Counted from the stretch's first letter, positions 8,132 to 17,508 are shown. The stretch is 64,000 bases of DNA from Armatimonadota bacterium (GCA_027451905.1 DAIDHV010000001.1:286667-350666); one strand, 5' to 3'. A program made the numbers and translations. Notes: generated by a model from the sequence alone, not told the origin.

Positions 8132-8855
8132 GCTGATAGGATCCCCCAGGCTTTCCTGCTCACTTGCCTTAGTGACATTCATTATTGGCACCTACCTGAC
8201 CGTTGGGGCACTATTATATCGGCGCCACGTACAATACGAATACAGACGCCTATGGAGCGGGAACTCTACAAATCGGGCCCAATCGTCGTATGTGCGATAC
8301 AGCTTTCGACCGCTTGGGAGGCTAGTTGTTACGAGCTTAACGGTTAATGCCCTCGACGGTGCCTGGCATTTAACTATTGAAGGGAGTGCCGACACAAGGA
8401 CACGACATGCAATTCAATATTTTGCCTCAAACGACTATTGGCGCATAACTGCGTTGCACCACGAGGTCACAGCGCCAATTTGGGATAACCTGTTAACATT
8501 TCATGTTAAAGAGGGCCGCTTTTTAGTAGACATCTACATTGCCCCGACGAAGGCATTCAGCGAGCATGTTGTTAAAGATTATTCACCATTTTTTCGAGGC
8601 TCGATTCTCTGGTGCTCTTCCAACACGCCTGAGTTCGTCGTACCTAAGAACACCCCGGCGTATAACCACTTACTATTGAAACGAAGTGCCACCAAGTCGC
8701 AAATGTGCTGGATACCGAGCGGTAAGTTTAAATTGGGTGTGCTGGAGTCACCGAACACCCTCGGTAAGAATTCTTTAGATCCTATTCCCCACGGAGATCT
8801 ACCAGTGCTAACAATAATCACAATAAAGCCTGGTGCAGATGTGCCTAGTCCCTAG
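8121..8855 (+). CDS. Membrane-anchored protein, candidate immunity protein for tip 5
   Basis: Unrecognised protein of about 244 residues. The GTG at 8121 is preferred because a GGGGGAG sequence lies 6-12 bases upstream and the overlap with the tip gene is then only 11 bases; the frame is open back to 8070. One hydrophobic segment near the N-terminus (ALVTFIIGTYLTVGALLY) is followed by a long, mostly hydrophilic domain without recognised motifs. This topology resembles the partner of tip 4 although the sequences look unrelated. It is the last gene of the Rhs array before a core remnant. Immunity is inferred from position. Confidence 0.5.
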   Translation: MVRKLIGSPRLSCSLALVTFIIGTYLTVGALLYRRHVQYEYRRLWSGNSTNRAQSSYVRYSFRPLGRLVVTSLTVNALDGAWHLTIEGSADTRTRHAIQYFASNDYWRITALHHEVTAPIWDNLLTFHVKEGRFLVDIYIAPTKAFSEHVVKDYSPFFRGSILWCSSNTPEFVVPKNTPAYNHLLLKRSATKSQMCWIPSGKFKLGVLESPNTLGKNSLDPIPHGDLPVLTIITIKPGADVPSP

Positions 8856-8936
8856 TTTGTGACTAGACGTTAATTTCATTCTTGAGCCTAGGTTTAGCTC
8901 AGCTAAACTGCTTGCTCCCCGGGGACTAGCCATTAC

Positions 8937-9086
8937 AATATGAAAGATGGTTTGAGGCGAACCAAATGGGCGAGTTTAAACGTAACAACCTATATCTGGG
9001 ATGGGGTGGATTACTTGGCGGAGGAATCTGGTGGAAGCTTGGATGTGGTGTGTGCAACCGTGAATGGGCAACTGGCAGAAGATTGA
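8937..9086 (+). pseudogene. Rhs core remnant without tip
   Basis: About 150 bases translate as DGLRRTKWASLNVTTYIW and YLAEESGGSLDVVCATVNGQ, then a stop (LAED*). This is the same core section as in copies 1 and 4, cut off before the RYYIRARD signature and without any tip. It follows the last partner gene by about 80 bases. It marks a decayed end of the array. The bases between 8856 and 8936 and between 9087 and 9262 hold no gene I can support. Confidence 0.8.
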
Positions 9087-9262
9087 CTGGTCCCCGTATT
9101 CTGTCCAGAGCTTACCAGTAGGATTCGTCTCCGGATGGTGTCAGCCTTTGTTTGAAGTTTGCACCGTCATCAACGGGGTAAACGTCGGTGCGTTCTACGG
9201 TGGTTGTCGTGATCTTGCTACTCGTTAGGGCTGGTTTTGTTTTTAGTGGGGATTTCTAAAAG

Positions 9263-9296
9263 AAATGCCCGAAGCCTAAGCGGCTCCGGGCATTTT
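9263..9296. terminator. Bidirectional rho-independent terminator
   Basis: Inverted repeat AAATGCCCGAAGCC / GGCTCCGGGCATTT around a short TAAGC loop, followed by T5 on the + strand and preceded by A-rich sequence. It lies between the + strand Rhs array and the convergent - strand PEP-CTERM gene and can serve both. Confidence 0.75.
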
Positions 9297-9313
9297 TGAG
9301 GAAACCTAAATGC

Positions 9314-10459
9314 CTACTTTCTTCTTTTTCTGATAAGGAGTAGTCCTAAACCGGATAGGCTCGCAAGACAGCTTGGCTCGGGAACCGAGTTCACAGTCAT
9401 AACCCCCAATTGAGTAGAGCCATTGTAATCGCCCTCAATCAGAATCTGCTTATTGTCGTTAACCGATAATGCCGCATACACTGAACTCCAGCCGGAGCCT
9501 TGTGGAATGTAATTGTTGAGGTTCAGATTTCCTAGCCCCGGCACATAAAGGAATCCCATCATCGATGACAAGTTCAAACTCACAACGTTGTTACCTTCCA
9601 TTCCTGCAACCCAGCCCATATCGTTGACTGAAAAGGCTAGGGAACCCTCGAGTGATCCACCAGTTGGGTCAAGCAAGGGGATATAGTTGACCGAAGAAGC
9701 CCCCTTCATGTAAGTCCAAGCCTCAGGCACCGCGTACTCACTTCCGCTGAATGGGCTTCCCCATCCCACCACTTCATAGTTGGCATTGTTATTCAGGGCA
9801 GTAGCCCCCGCGTTTGGGAAGACATTGTTTCCGCTGACTGGCAAATAGTTAACTCCACCTGCCTGAGTATAGGTGAATGGCTCGGCTAAGCCACTCACTG
9901 GATTCACAATGTCATACCCCGAGACAACCCCATTGTTATTCAAATCGGTGGGGCCAACCCCGTTGATTCCCGTATCATAAGCTGTCCAAGATGTTGCTCC
10001 ATTGGCCATGAAAAGAGCTCCCGGAGTGGAATAGGAAGACGCGGAGACATCGCCATTGTCATTAACAATGACCGATCCATAGGTGTCTATATTGCTCGGC
10101 AGCATCGTTGAACTGGACGTGTTGGTGTTATAAAGACTGCCTCCACTTGAACCGCTTGGATCGTATAAACCCGCAATCCCATTATTGTTAATCGAAGTGG
10201 GGATAAAACTGTTGGGTGCCCCCGTCATGGCAACTGCGCCCGTGTTGGAATTCCAAGATGAGGCAACCCCGTTGTTCACGCCAACCACCGTGCCATGATT
10301 GTTCATCAGCGCAGAAAGAGCGTAATAATTGAGGGCATTGTTGTCGATCGAAAATGTGTTTGGCAGGGCAACAATCGAGTTAGATTGCCCAAAAGCTAAG
10401 CCCGCAAAGGCGAGGGCAAAAGCGTCAACTAGAAGTGCTCGGAGTATTGATTTTTTCAT
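9314..10459 (-). CDS. PEP-CTERM sorted extracellular protein with HAF-type repeats
   Basis: 381 residues. The start is placed at MKKSILRALL, which gives a normal signal peptide ending near LAFAGLAFGQ; an upstream in-frame start would add 11 residues. The body has repeated phrases with N-D/N-N-G spacing (NNNGIAGLYD, VNDNGDVSAS, LNNNGVVSGYD, VNDMGWVAGM), resembling the HAF extracellular repeat. The C-terminus is a PEP-CTERM signal: VPEPS, hydrophobic stretch, then RKRRK. Family knowledge: this tail is recognised by an exosortase and the protein is exported across the outer membrane or into the matrix. No exosortase gene is in this window. It stands alone between two terminators or hairpins. Confidence 0.8.
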   Translation of the reverse strand: MKKSILRALLVDAFALAFAGLAFGQSNSIVALPNTFSIDNNALNYYALSALMNNHGTVVGVNNGVASSWNSNTGAVAMTGAPNSFIPTSINNNGIAGLYDPSGSSGGSLYNTNTSSSTMLPSNIDTYGSVIVNDNGDVSASSYSTPGALFMANGATSWTAYDTGINGVGPTDLNNNGVVSGYDIVNPVSGLAEPFTYTQAGGVNYLPVSGNNVFPNAGATALNNNANYEVVGWGSPFSGSEYAVPEAWTYMKGASSVNYIPLLDPTGGSLEGSLAFSVNDMGWVAGMEGNNVVSLNLSSMMGFLYVPGLGNLNLNNYIPQGSGWSSVYAALSVNDNKQILIEGDYNGSTQLGVMTVNSVPEPSCLASLSGLGLLLIRKRRK

Positions 10460-10656
10460 ACTGGTTTTCAAGCGCCAAGCATGCCTTGGCACTTGCCATC
10501 CGTTTAATTATTAACTTCAAGCCCAAGTTTTGTGATAAAAGACCTATCAATTCTTTTTGTCGACGGGGTTAGGTGGATGTTGAGGAACTCAAAAACCACC
10601 TTGCCCGGAAGGAGCCGGGATGCGATGTGAAGGTGCTTTGAACCTGCGCATCGTCA

Positions 10657-10724
10657 GTAACCGTCTGATTTCCGCGTAAATCAGACGGTTACCATGAACA
10701 ATTGCCATGGATTGGCAACTGTTC
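10657..10724. terminator. Two adjacent hairpins downstream of the nitrilase gene
   Basis: First stem 10657-10692: a perfect 15-base inverted repeat beginning GTAACCGTCTGATTT with a 6-base loop. Second stem 10696-10724: GAACAATTGCCA / TGGCAACTGTTC, fully paired on the - strand if G-U is allowed. Both lie just past the 3' end of the - strand gene ending at 10781. Neither has a strong T-tract, so they may be 3'-stabilising structures or dyad binding sites. The rest of 10460-10780 holds nothing I recognise. Confidence 0.5.
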
Positions 10725-10780
10725 AACACCCTCATAGGACCGATGATTTGCTTGACTTCAAATTCAAAAGCCAGAGAAAT

Positions 10781-11641
10781 TTATTTGACGATCTGATCAA
10801 CTAACCGCTTGACGTCACCCCAAGCGCTTTCTAAGTTGGCAAGAAGTGGAGACGCAGACCGCGCAATCGTCACCAAGTCAAAATCCACTTCAGCAAGAAG
10901 AAGGTGCGGTTCCAGAATCGGGCTTGAGGCAACGGTCAGACCAAAGGGATTTATAATTCTCGATCCCCCAACAAAGCCCTTCCCTCCTTCAAAACCACAG
11001 AGCTGACAATTGGCAGCCCAAACGCCGTGCTCTTCTGCCAAGGCAGCCATAAGCCGATGGTACCGATCAAGACTCTCGACTTGATCTCCAGAAAATCCCC
11101 TTCCTGGTGACGCACTAGGAACCAAGACCAATTTTGCCCCTCTCAGGGCAACCAAAGTTGGCATAATCGAGTGCCAAATATCTTCACAAACAAGGACTCC
11201 CATTGTCCCAAATCGTGTTTCAAAGACTCCTAATTCTTGCCCACGGCTAACAAAACGGCTCTCGTCAAAGACTCCATAAGTTGGCAAAAAGAACTTACGG
11301 TAAACATGCCGAACCTGGACTTTTCCGTCCATAACTTCAACATAAGCCGCTGAATTATATAGGTTTCCTTCCCAAGATTCATAAAATCCAACAAGAACAT
11401 CAATGGTAGCTTCCTGATGACGCAGGCGCATTTCAAGCTCCGCTGCCAATCCTTGTGATGTCAGTGATGATTCCAGCACTCCTCCTTCTAAAAAGTAACC
11501 AGAAGTGCTTGCCTCTGGAAATACAACTAAATCGGCGCCTTCTTGCGATGCTTGGCTGATGATCTCACCAATTTCATCGATATTTCGCTTGAGATCTCCC
11601 TTTTTAGGTGAAGTTTGAGCGCAGGCAAGTTGGAATGGCAT
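10781..11641 (-). CDS. Carbon-nitrogen hydrolase (nitrilase superfamily)
   Basis: 286 residues with the nitrilase-superfamily Glu-Lys-Cys triad: E43 in VVFPEASTSGY, K116 in YRKFFLPTYG and C152 in VLVCEDIWHS. The YRKFFLPTYGVFDE stretch is close to that of the glutaminase-like domain of NAD synthetases and related amidases, which also explains the DLVVFPE signature. Length fits a stand-alone amidase with no synthetase domain. Likely hydrolyses an amide or ureido substrate in the cytoplasm; the exact substrate cannot be read from sequence. It lies 55 bases downstream of the helicase gene on the same strand and may share its transcript. Confidence 0.85.
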   Translation of the reverse strand: MPFQLACAQTSPKKGDLKRNIDEIGEIISQASQEGADLVVFPEASTSGYFLEGGVLESSLTSQGLAAELEMRLRHQEATIDVLVGFYESWEGNLYNSAAYVEVMDGKVQVRHVYRKFFLPTYGVFDESRFVSRGQELGVFETRFGTMGVLVCEDIWHSIMPTLVALRGAKLVLVPSASPGRGFSGDQVESLDRYHRLMAALAEEHGVWAANCQLCGFEGGKGFVGGSRIINPFGLTVASSPILEPHLLLAEVDFDLVTIARSASPLLANLESAWGDVKRLVDQIVK

Positions 11642-11696
11642 GGCTTACTCTAGGTTACCGTGGTTCAGTTTTTTCCTTAGAAACTGGGCCTATCAA

Positions 11697-13934
11697 TCAC
11701 AGAACCGTTTTGAGTACCTTGAGCCACTCGGAAAATGACCCTGCCTTAGCCTGGGCAGGCGCGTAAAGATCTAAACCCTTTGCGGCTCGTGTCATCGCAA
11801 CATACAAATTACGCTGACCCTCCGCAAGTGCCTTTTGCTGAACCCTTTTTGTAAGCTCTTCATAAAGTCTTCCTGCGCCCGCGCTGTGAGGCTTAACAAG
11901 TAAGAAAGGCAGCTCTTTTTCGATCAAGAGATCCTTAACCCACTCTGAGTGAGGCTTTGCCGTGTGAGTCACCACAACATGATTCCACTCCAGCCCCTTG
12001 GCTTGATGAACGGTGGCAATGGTGATGCAAGGGCTATTTTCGTCGGCAACATCCGCATCTTTGAACCCAATTTTTAGCTTTTGGCGTGATCTTAAAAAGT
12101 GGGCGAATTCATAACAATCGGCTTCTGGTCTCAAAGCTGCCATCGCAAGGAGCTTTCTAACGTTGGCAATGGCCTCTTCTCTTCTGGAATGCTTGGCAAG
12201 TTTTGCTAGAAATCCACCATCTTGAATCAACCGATCAATAACCTCAAACGCATTCAATCGATGGGCAACTTTGGAAAGCGGCACCCACCATTTCAAGAAG
12301 TCTTGCAGCTTTTCTTGGTCAGCCTGGTTTTCTAGTTTGCAGTGGGTTAGGTCTTGATAGGGATTGGCAAGCTTTGCAATCTGAACAATAGAATCCAATG
12401 ATAGTTCGGTTAAGGGGCCGCGGAGCGTGGCAAGCAACGCAAAATCGTCGGCAGGTTTCATCAGGCAAGTCAAAGCGTTGGCAAGGTCTCGTGTCTCTAG
12501 CCGCGGCAATAACCCTGTACCTTCCAACATTCTGCTCTGTAAGCCTTTGTCTTGCAAAGAAGCTTGGATTTCACCTCCAAAAGACCAAGTTTGAACCAAA
12601 ATCGCAATCCCAGAGGGCTCTAAACCATCGGAAATAAGCTGTTGAACGCGATTCGCAACAGCTTCTGCTTCACTCCCAGTTTCTAGACCGGCGTGTTCAT
12701 TAACTTTGCCAATAAATTGCACTGCATCCTGTACCGATTGATGCGGCAGCACGGGGTTGTCTAGATCAAATTCCTCCATCGGGCTCATGGGAGTGTATCC
12801 CTGCCAAAGTTTGGTAAAAACCAAATCTACCGCTTGAAGCACACCTGGCACCGATCGCCAATTTCGATTGAGTTCAAAACATGTGTATTGCCGAGTCATG
12901 GCTCGGAACAAATGAGGAGCAGCTTGGCGGAAGCCGTAAATGGACTGCTTATCATCTCCCACAAAAAGATTCCAATCCGATTCAATGGACTGCAGTAGCT
13001 CTAATTGAAGCGGATTCAAGTCTTGAGACTCATCCACAATAAGCACCCGACTTTTTCGTTGGATCTTCTTGCGAACCTCCTCATTTGATGTCAAAAGCTC
13101 AATGGCTCGGCGCTCTAAAAGCGAGTAGTCTAGGGCCTGCAGCTGGCTGAGCCGATTCTCAAGACTATTCCAAGCCAGTAGAGCAAGCTGAACACATCCA
13201 CAGGTTATTTCTAAAGAACCCTTGGTCACCAACTGTTCATTCGGCTTCAAATTCAGTTTTAAGTGGGTTGCCAATGCTTCCGCCATTGTTTGCAACGACT
13301 TTGGGCTGGAATAGGCCTGCATAAGAGACATTTCTGAACCAAAGAGAGGCTGATCAAGGCGGGAGGGAGGCAAAGACCGTAAGAAGTCAACTACCTTTTT
13401 AACAAGGTCCATGGCCAAGGCATAGGGTCCAGTCAAGCCAAAGGCTTGATTGCCCACAAAAGCATCAAGAAAAGCCCTCACCTCTGGTTTTCTATGACTT
13501 TGCTGTACCGCATCTTGGATGGACGCTTCCAGCATATGCCGAACTTCTTCGTCACCAAGGATCTCAAAATAGGGATCTAACTTGGCATCAATCGCGTGTT
13601 CTCGCAAAATTCGATCACACAAACTGTGAACGGTGCCAATCACCGCATGCTCTGCTTGTTGGGCAAGATCAGCCCTTCCAAGTTCTTCAAAGGCTTGAAT
13701 AATCCTTGAGCGCATCTCGCTAGCGGCACGCTTGGTATAGGTCACGCACAGTACTTCGCCGGGGTCAATGCCATCATTCAAAACATGTTTGAGATAGCGC
13801 ATGACAACCGTCCAAGTTTTGCCGCTTCCCGCCGAAGCCAACACCACCGCAAACCGCTCATCAGTTTCGATAATCGCCCTTTGCTCGGAAGTCGCTGCCT
13901 CGTAATCAAACTTCAAGGGGCTAACACCGGTCAA
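11697..13934 (-). CDS. UvrD/AddA-like superfamily 1 DNA helicase without nuclease domain
   Basis: 745 residues. Motifs of UvrD-type 3'-5' helicases are present: Walker A ASAGSGKT (residues 33-40), motif II LIVDESQDLNP, motif III GDDKQSIYGFRQA, motif V ATVHQAKGLEW and motif VI LYVAMTRAAKG. AddA/RecB proteins usually have about 1,200 residues with a C-terminal nuclease; this one ends soon after motif VI, so the nuclease domain is absent. Its ATG overlaps the stop of the upstream gene by four bases (ATGA), as in addB-addA operons. Together they probably process double-strand DNA ends. Confidence is high for the helicase and moderate for AddA-like function. Confidence 0.85.
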   Translation of the reverse strand: MTGVSPLKFDYEAATSEQRAIIETDERFAVVLASAGSGKTWTVVMRYLKHVLNDGIDPGEVLCVTYTKRAASEMRSRIIQAFEELGRADLAQQAEHAVIGTVHSLCDRILREHAIDAKLDPYFEILGDEEVRHMLEASIQDAVQQSHRKPEVRAFLDAFVGNQAFGLTGPYALAMDLVKKVVDFLRSLPPSRLDQPLFGSEMSLMQAYSSPKSLQTMAEALATHLKLNLKPNEQLVTKGSLEITCGCVQLALLAWNSLENRLSQLQALDYSLLERRAIELLTSNEEVRKKIQRKSRVLIVDESQDLNPLQLELLQSIESDWNLFVGDDKQSIYGFRQAAPHLFRAMTRQYTCFELNRNWRSVPGVLQAVDLVFTKLWQGYTPMSPMEEFDLDNPVLPHQSVQDAVQFIGKVNEHAGLETGSEAEAVANRVQQLISDGLEPSGIAILVQTWSFGGEIQASLQDKGLQSRMLEGTGLLPRLETRDLANALTCLMKPADDFALLATLRGPLTELSLDSIVQIAKLANPYQDLTHCKLENQADQEKLQDFLKWWVPLSKVAHRLNAFEVIDRLIQDGGFLAKLAKHSRREEAIANVRKLLAMAALRPEADCYEFAHFLRSRQKLKIGFKDADVADENSPCITIATVHQAKGLEWNHVVVTHTAKPHSEWVKDLLIEKELPFLLVKPHSAGAGRLYEELTKRVQQKALAEGQRNLYVAMTRAAKGLDLYAPAQAKAGSFSEWLKVLKTVL

Positions 13935-16768
13935 GATGAATCACCATAACTTTCATGGTGTCGACAAAGCTCCCCAAACCCACAATTTCGGCACGAGGGG
14001 CCTGGGGATGGGTGAATTGGAATATCAGAAGCCCACTGCTTTAGGCTCTGGGCAGCTTCTTTAATTGAGCCTAGGATGTTTGTGTCCAAGTCCGAAGACG
14101 AGACAGTTAGTCCATCGGCTGCGCTGCCTGGCAATCCTGTGAGAACGCTTGTCGCCAGATGTCGTGTGCCGGAGTTGCTTGAATCAATTTCCAGCCCAAA
14201 TTGAGCCTCCGTTTGGTTCGGCAAACCTTGCCCAGACTCCATTCGATTGACTTGCAAGGCGGCAAGAAGCATCGGCACAACGTCGTAACTAGTCTCTCCA
14301 TTCAAGGATTTCCCCACTCCTTCAAAGGCAGCGGATTGGTAATCAATCAGCACCGTCAGACCATTTAAGCGATACTTTCCCGCAACTTTTGCGGTGACCC
14401 CGTTTTCTCTTGGCGAAGTGAGTTCAAAGGGCGCCTCAATGTCCGTTGCGCTCTGGCGCCAAAGCCGCCTCGCCGTAAACTCTCTGTGTAGCCAACCACT
14501 AAAAAGTCGATCCCAGCCACATCGAATCATAGAGACCTCCCAGTGAGGCATGGTCGGTCCCTGAACGTCGAGAAACTCCTCATAGGCGGCCTGGAGCCTG
14601 CCCCTCGCTTCGGATTCATCACTAATGCCAACAAGCCCAACGTCCCTGGGGATGTCAAACAACCGCTGGTATTTAGCGTAAAAGTCGGCGGGGTGGACCT
14701 TCAGTAAGTCATTGGCGAAGGCCTGAAAAGCACACCGCCTCAATCTTCTGATGACCGGAATTGCCCAAGGTCCCGCTGCCAGAGCCGACAAACCTTCTTT
14801 TACAGCAGGGGAAAGCACCGGCTGGGGAAAAGCGCCCTCCTTGCCACCGAAACTTTCAACGACCTTAGATTCATATTTGGTTAAAGGATGAGTTGTTGGA
14901 ATGGCCCCGTGCTGCCTTGTAAAAATCTCGACCTTGATGCTTTTTGCCCAGTCCAAAAAGCTGGTCAGATACCTCGCTGGCAATTGGGTGCGTTCATCTT
15001 CATACGACGCGTAGCTAAGAGTGAGCCTAGATTTGGCAGAGGACAGAAGCTGAATAAAAAGGACTCGCTCCAATTTGGCAAGGCTCTCAGTCGTATCAAG
15101 GTCAACAATGAGCCCACATTTATGAGACAAGATTCGCCGCTCTTCATCATTGAGCACCGGGTCCTCAAGGTATTTTCGGGGAAAAGAACCCTCTGATAAC
15201 CCAATGACGATCAGGTCATCCACCGGCGAGATTTGAGCAGGCTGATCCCAAACTTCAATTCCACTTGGATCCCAGGGATGGGTCATTTCTGCCTTGCGCA
15301 GACTTGTTTCAACCCAACTCAACATCTCACCAAAATGGAGAATGGCAGGCGACTGCAATGATTCAATCGAAGCATCCGCCGAGAGCACACTCATCATCTT
15401 GATTTTTGCTCGTTCTTCTCTTTCACAAAGCTGGCGAGTGGTTTCGGTCAGCGGCGAAGCCCATGGGATAAGACAGCCTAGCTCCTGAATTCTTTCCAGC
15501 CAATCCCGTTTGGAAAATTGACTTTGACTGTACGTCGCTGCCCAGTCCCAAACCAGGCCAGCCCAAGGTATTGAATCTGACTCCGACCTCTGAACATCTT
15601 TATTAAGTTTTGACCATTCCTTAAACAGATCGGTCAATTCTTTGATCTGTTCTTGCCCAAGGTCAGAAAACTTCCCTTCAAACTGAGATGCCAACAAATG
15701 AGGATCGCAGGTTTTGCATGCCCTCAGAATCTTGAGGAAGTATTGGATGTTGGGAAGAGTATCCACCCGTTGCTTGCGGGGCAAAGCAAGCGCAGTTTCC
15801 AGCCGAGTTGCGGCAGATTGAAGCAAGGGAGCAAATTTCTCGATATCCCGGGCGTAAATGGCAACTGTCCCTCCTTTGGATCGAGCTTGTTTTGCATTTC
15901 TCACCGCCATTTCTGCCTCGGTTAGCAGATCAGGAGCCGCAAAAACCCGGGCCGAACACTCAAGCAAAGGGGGGTGATCATGTTGAAATAATCTTGCAAT
16001 GTGGGGGCTTTCTCCCACCGATGTCCAAGACCGCTCTTCAAAAACTGCGGATAATGGGTCAGCAACGCCCGCCAGTTCATAGGAGTTATCACGTAGTACC
16101 CAAACCTCTGCCCCTGCTTCGGCAACGCTAAACACAAATTCGGCATCTAAAGGAGCCGCATCATTGCCAAGCAGAAACAGCCATCTTCCATATTCATTTC
16201 CAGGCACGGCTGGTGCCCGAATGCAATCCAGCATGACATCCGCATTCCACGCACGATGAAGGCGGCCGAGCAGTTCTCGAGTTTGTTTACGGATGGCAGC
16301 CATCGAGCCGAGCTTTCCTCTAAGAACCGGTTCTGTATCGGAAGCATCTTCAAGATCACTTTCGGTAACCCCATGGCTTAGCAGCTCTTGCCATACGGAT
16401 GTCACTGCTTGATGAAACCCGCCCGACTCAAAGACTTCTTCATAAAAATTAGATTCCGTTATGTGCTGGCAAGCCTTTCTAGATGCAGACTCTGCCAAGG
16501 CTTGGCTGGCTTGGGTCATTGGCTCGATTTCTTTGAGTTTGCTGACGTATCGAACCGACTGGTTCAGCTCAAGAAGCTCAATTCCAAGATCTTCAAAGTC
16601 GACTTGGAGACCAGATGCCAACTGCCTAAGGGCAGATGGCGATGTTGCAACAAGAAAACCAGCCCCCCCATCAATAAATTCATGAGCCAAGTCCAAAGCT
16701 GCCATGCTTCCGCAGGCATATCGGAAAAGCTTTAAATGAAATTTAGGCTGCTGATCGGTTTGGCTCAA
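13931..16768 (-). CDS. AddB-like helicase/nuclease subunit, nuclease motif degenerate
   Basis: 945 residues. The C-terminal third resembles the PD-(D/E)XK nuclease region of AddB/RecB-type enzymes. Four cysteines fit the AddB iron-sulfur cluster: C679 (RRCAFQAFANDLL) and C926, C929, C935 (CRNCGFGELC). The nuclease core, however, reads AGKYRLNG then LIDYQS (D809-Y810-Q811): the usual GxIDRxD aspartates and the DYK lysine are missing. The N-terminus (LFRYACGSMAALDLA) lacks a Walker A motif; AddB also has an altered helicase domain. It is coupled to the AddA-like gene by a four-base overlap. Predicted to be a structural or scanning subunit rather than an active nuclease. Confidence 0.75.
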   Translation of the reverse strand: MSQTDQQPKFHLKLFRYACGSMAALDLAHEFIDGGAGFLVATSPSALRQLASGLQVDFEDLGIELLELNQSVRYVSKLKEIEPMTQASQALAESASRKACQHITESNFYEEVFESGGFHQAVTSVWQELLSHGVTESDLEDASDTEPVLRGKLGSMAAIRKQTRELLGRLHRAWNADVMLDCIRAPAVPGNEYGRWLFLLGNDAAPLDAEFVFSVAEAGAEVWVLRDNSYELAGVADPLSAVFEERSWTSVGESPHIARLFQHDHPPLLECSARVFAAPDLLTEAEMAVRNAKQARSKGGTVAIYARDIEKFAPLLQSAATRLETALALPRKQRVDTLPNIQYFLKILRACKTCDPHLLASQFEGKFSDLGQEQIKELTDLFKEWSKLNKDVQRSESDSIPWAGLVWDWAATYSQSQFSKRDWLERIQELGCLIPWASPLTETTRQLCEREERAKIKMMSVLSADASIESLQSPAILHFGEMLSWVETSLRKAEMTHPWDPSGIEVWDQPAQISPVDDLIVIGLSEGSFPRKYLEDPVLNDEERRILSHKCGLIVDLDTTESLAKLERVLFIQLLSSAKSRLTLSYASYEDERTQLPARYLTSFLDWAKSIKVEIFTRQHGAIPTTHPLTKYESKVVESFGGKEGAFPQPVLSPAVKEGLSALAAGPWAIPVIRRLRRCAFQAFANDLLKVHPADFYAKYQRLFDIPRDVGLVGISDESEARGRLQAAYEEFLDVQGPTMPHWEVSMIRCGWDRLFSGWLHREFTARRLWRQSATDIEAPFELTSPRENGVTAKVAGKYRLNGLTVLIDYQSAAFEGVGKSLNGETSYDVVPMLLAALQVNRMESGQGLPNQTEAQFGLEIDSSNSGTRHLATSVLTGLPGSAADGLTVSSSDLDTNILGSIKEAAQSLKQWASDIPIHPSPGPSCRNCGFGELCRHHESYGDSS

Positions 16769-16837
16769 TAGAATCTAGTATGAAAGACTTTGCTAGGTCC
16801 TCATCGTGTAGGAGGCAAGACCAAGTAACCTTACTGC

Positions 16838-17470
16838 GTGGCAAAGTCTCACCCTCCTGTGGCAAAGGCTGAGTTTTGGAATCTGAGGGCAAAGTTGGTC
16901 GGAAATCTCCTCCCGCTGTTGCTTGGCGCACCCTTCTTTATCTACGGAGTGATACTTGCCCGCCAAACCCATGTTCTGATTGGGAAAGACCTCATTTTTT
17001 TGGCAATTGGGGTACTGCTTCCAACCCTATTCCTGAACTGGCTTGCCATGGTTGGAAACAAGTCAATAAAGACTAGCTTTTACGCTCGCCACTCGAGGGC
17101 GTTCCATAAGCCGGATGCTCTTGATTCCTTCTTTTGCGGGATGGCGTGGCCCGAGTTTTCAAGCCTTTTAGACCCCCATCAGGATGTGGGTTACCTAACT
17201 TTAGATAAGGGTGAAGTGCACTATTTTGGGGAACAGTTTAGGTTTCAAATTGAGATAAAAGACATCTCTAGCATACGGTGGAAGAAAAATCCGCATTCCT
17301 TTCTTGGCTTGGGCGGATTTCTTGCGATTACTTGGTCTGATCAAGGCAAAACCGAGGTGGTTTTCTTAGAATCAAGGAATGAATCCAACCTGCTTGCCAA
17401 CAAAAAGAAAACCAAGCAGTTCATGTCTAAAGCTCTAGACCAGCTCCGTTTAATGAAGCCTGGAACTTAG
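16838..17470 (+). CDS. Two-TM membrane protein of unknown function
   Basis: 210 residues starting at a GTG. Two membrane segments at about residues 22-42 (LVGNLLPLLLGAPFFIYGVIL) and 50-72 (DLIFLAIGVLLPTLFLNWLAM) are followed by a soluble cytoplasmic-type domain with FRFQIEIKDISSIRW and GFLAITWSDQGKTEVVF, a PH-like or bPH-like alternation of strands. No catalytic motif is visible. A bacterial-PH-type role is a guess from the strand pattern only. It is divergent from the AddB-like gene, 69 bases away, and convergent with flagellin. Confidence 0.55.
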   Translation: MAKSHPPVAKAEFWNLRAKLVGNLLPLLLGAPFFIYGVILARQTHVLIGKDLIFLAIGVLLPTLFLNWLAMVGNKSIKTSFYARHSRAFHKPDALDSFFCGMAWPEFSSLLDPHQDVGYLTLDKGEVHYFGEQFRFQIEIKDISSIRWKKNPHSFLGLGGFLAITWSDQGKTEVVFLESRNESNLLANKKKTKQFMSKALDQLRLMKPGT

Positions 17471-17508
17471 GATGAGCTTCTTGCCCGAAGACTAGACATT
17501 GCCCCTGA

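Noticed and set aside
1-9086. Rhs copies as insertion sequence or transposon remnants
   Set aside because: No transposase, terminal inverted repeats or target duplications are seen; the copies code for YD repeats in frame.
16743-16931. Small - strand gene upstream of the AddB-like gene
   Set aside because: It overlaps the start region of the + strand membrane protein and has no ribosome binding site or plausible protein character.
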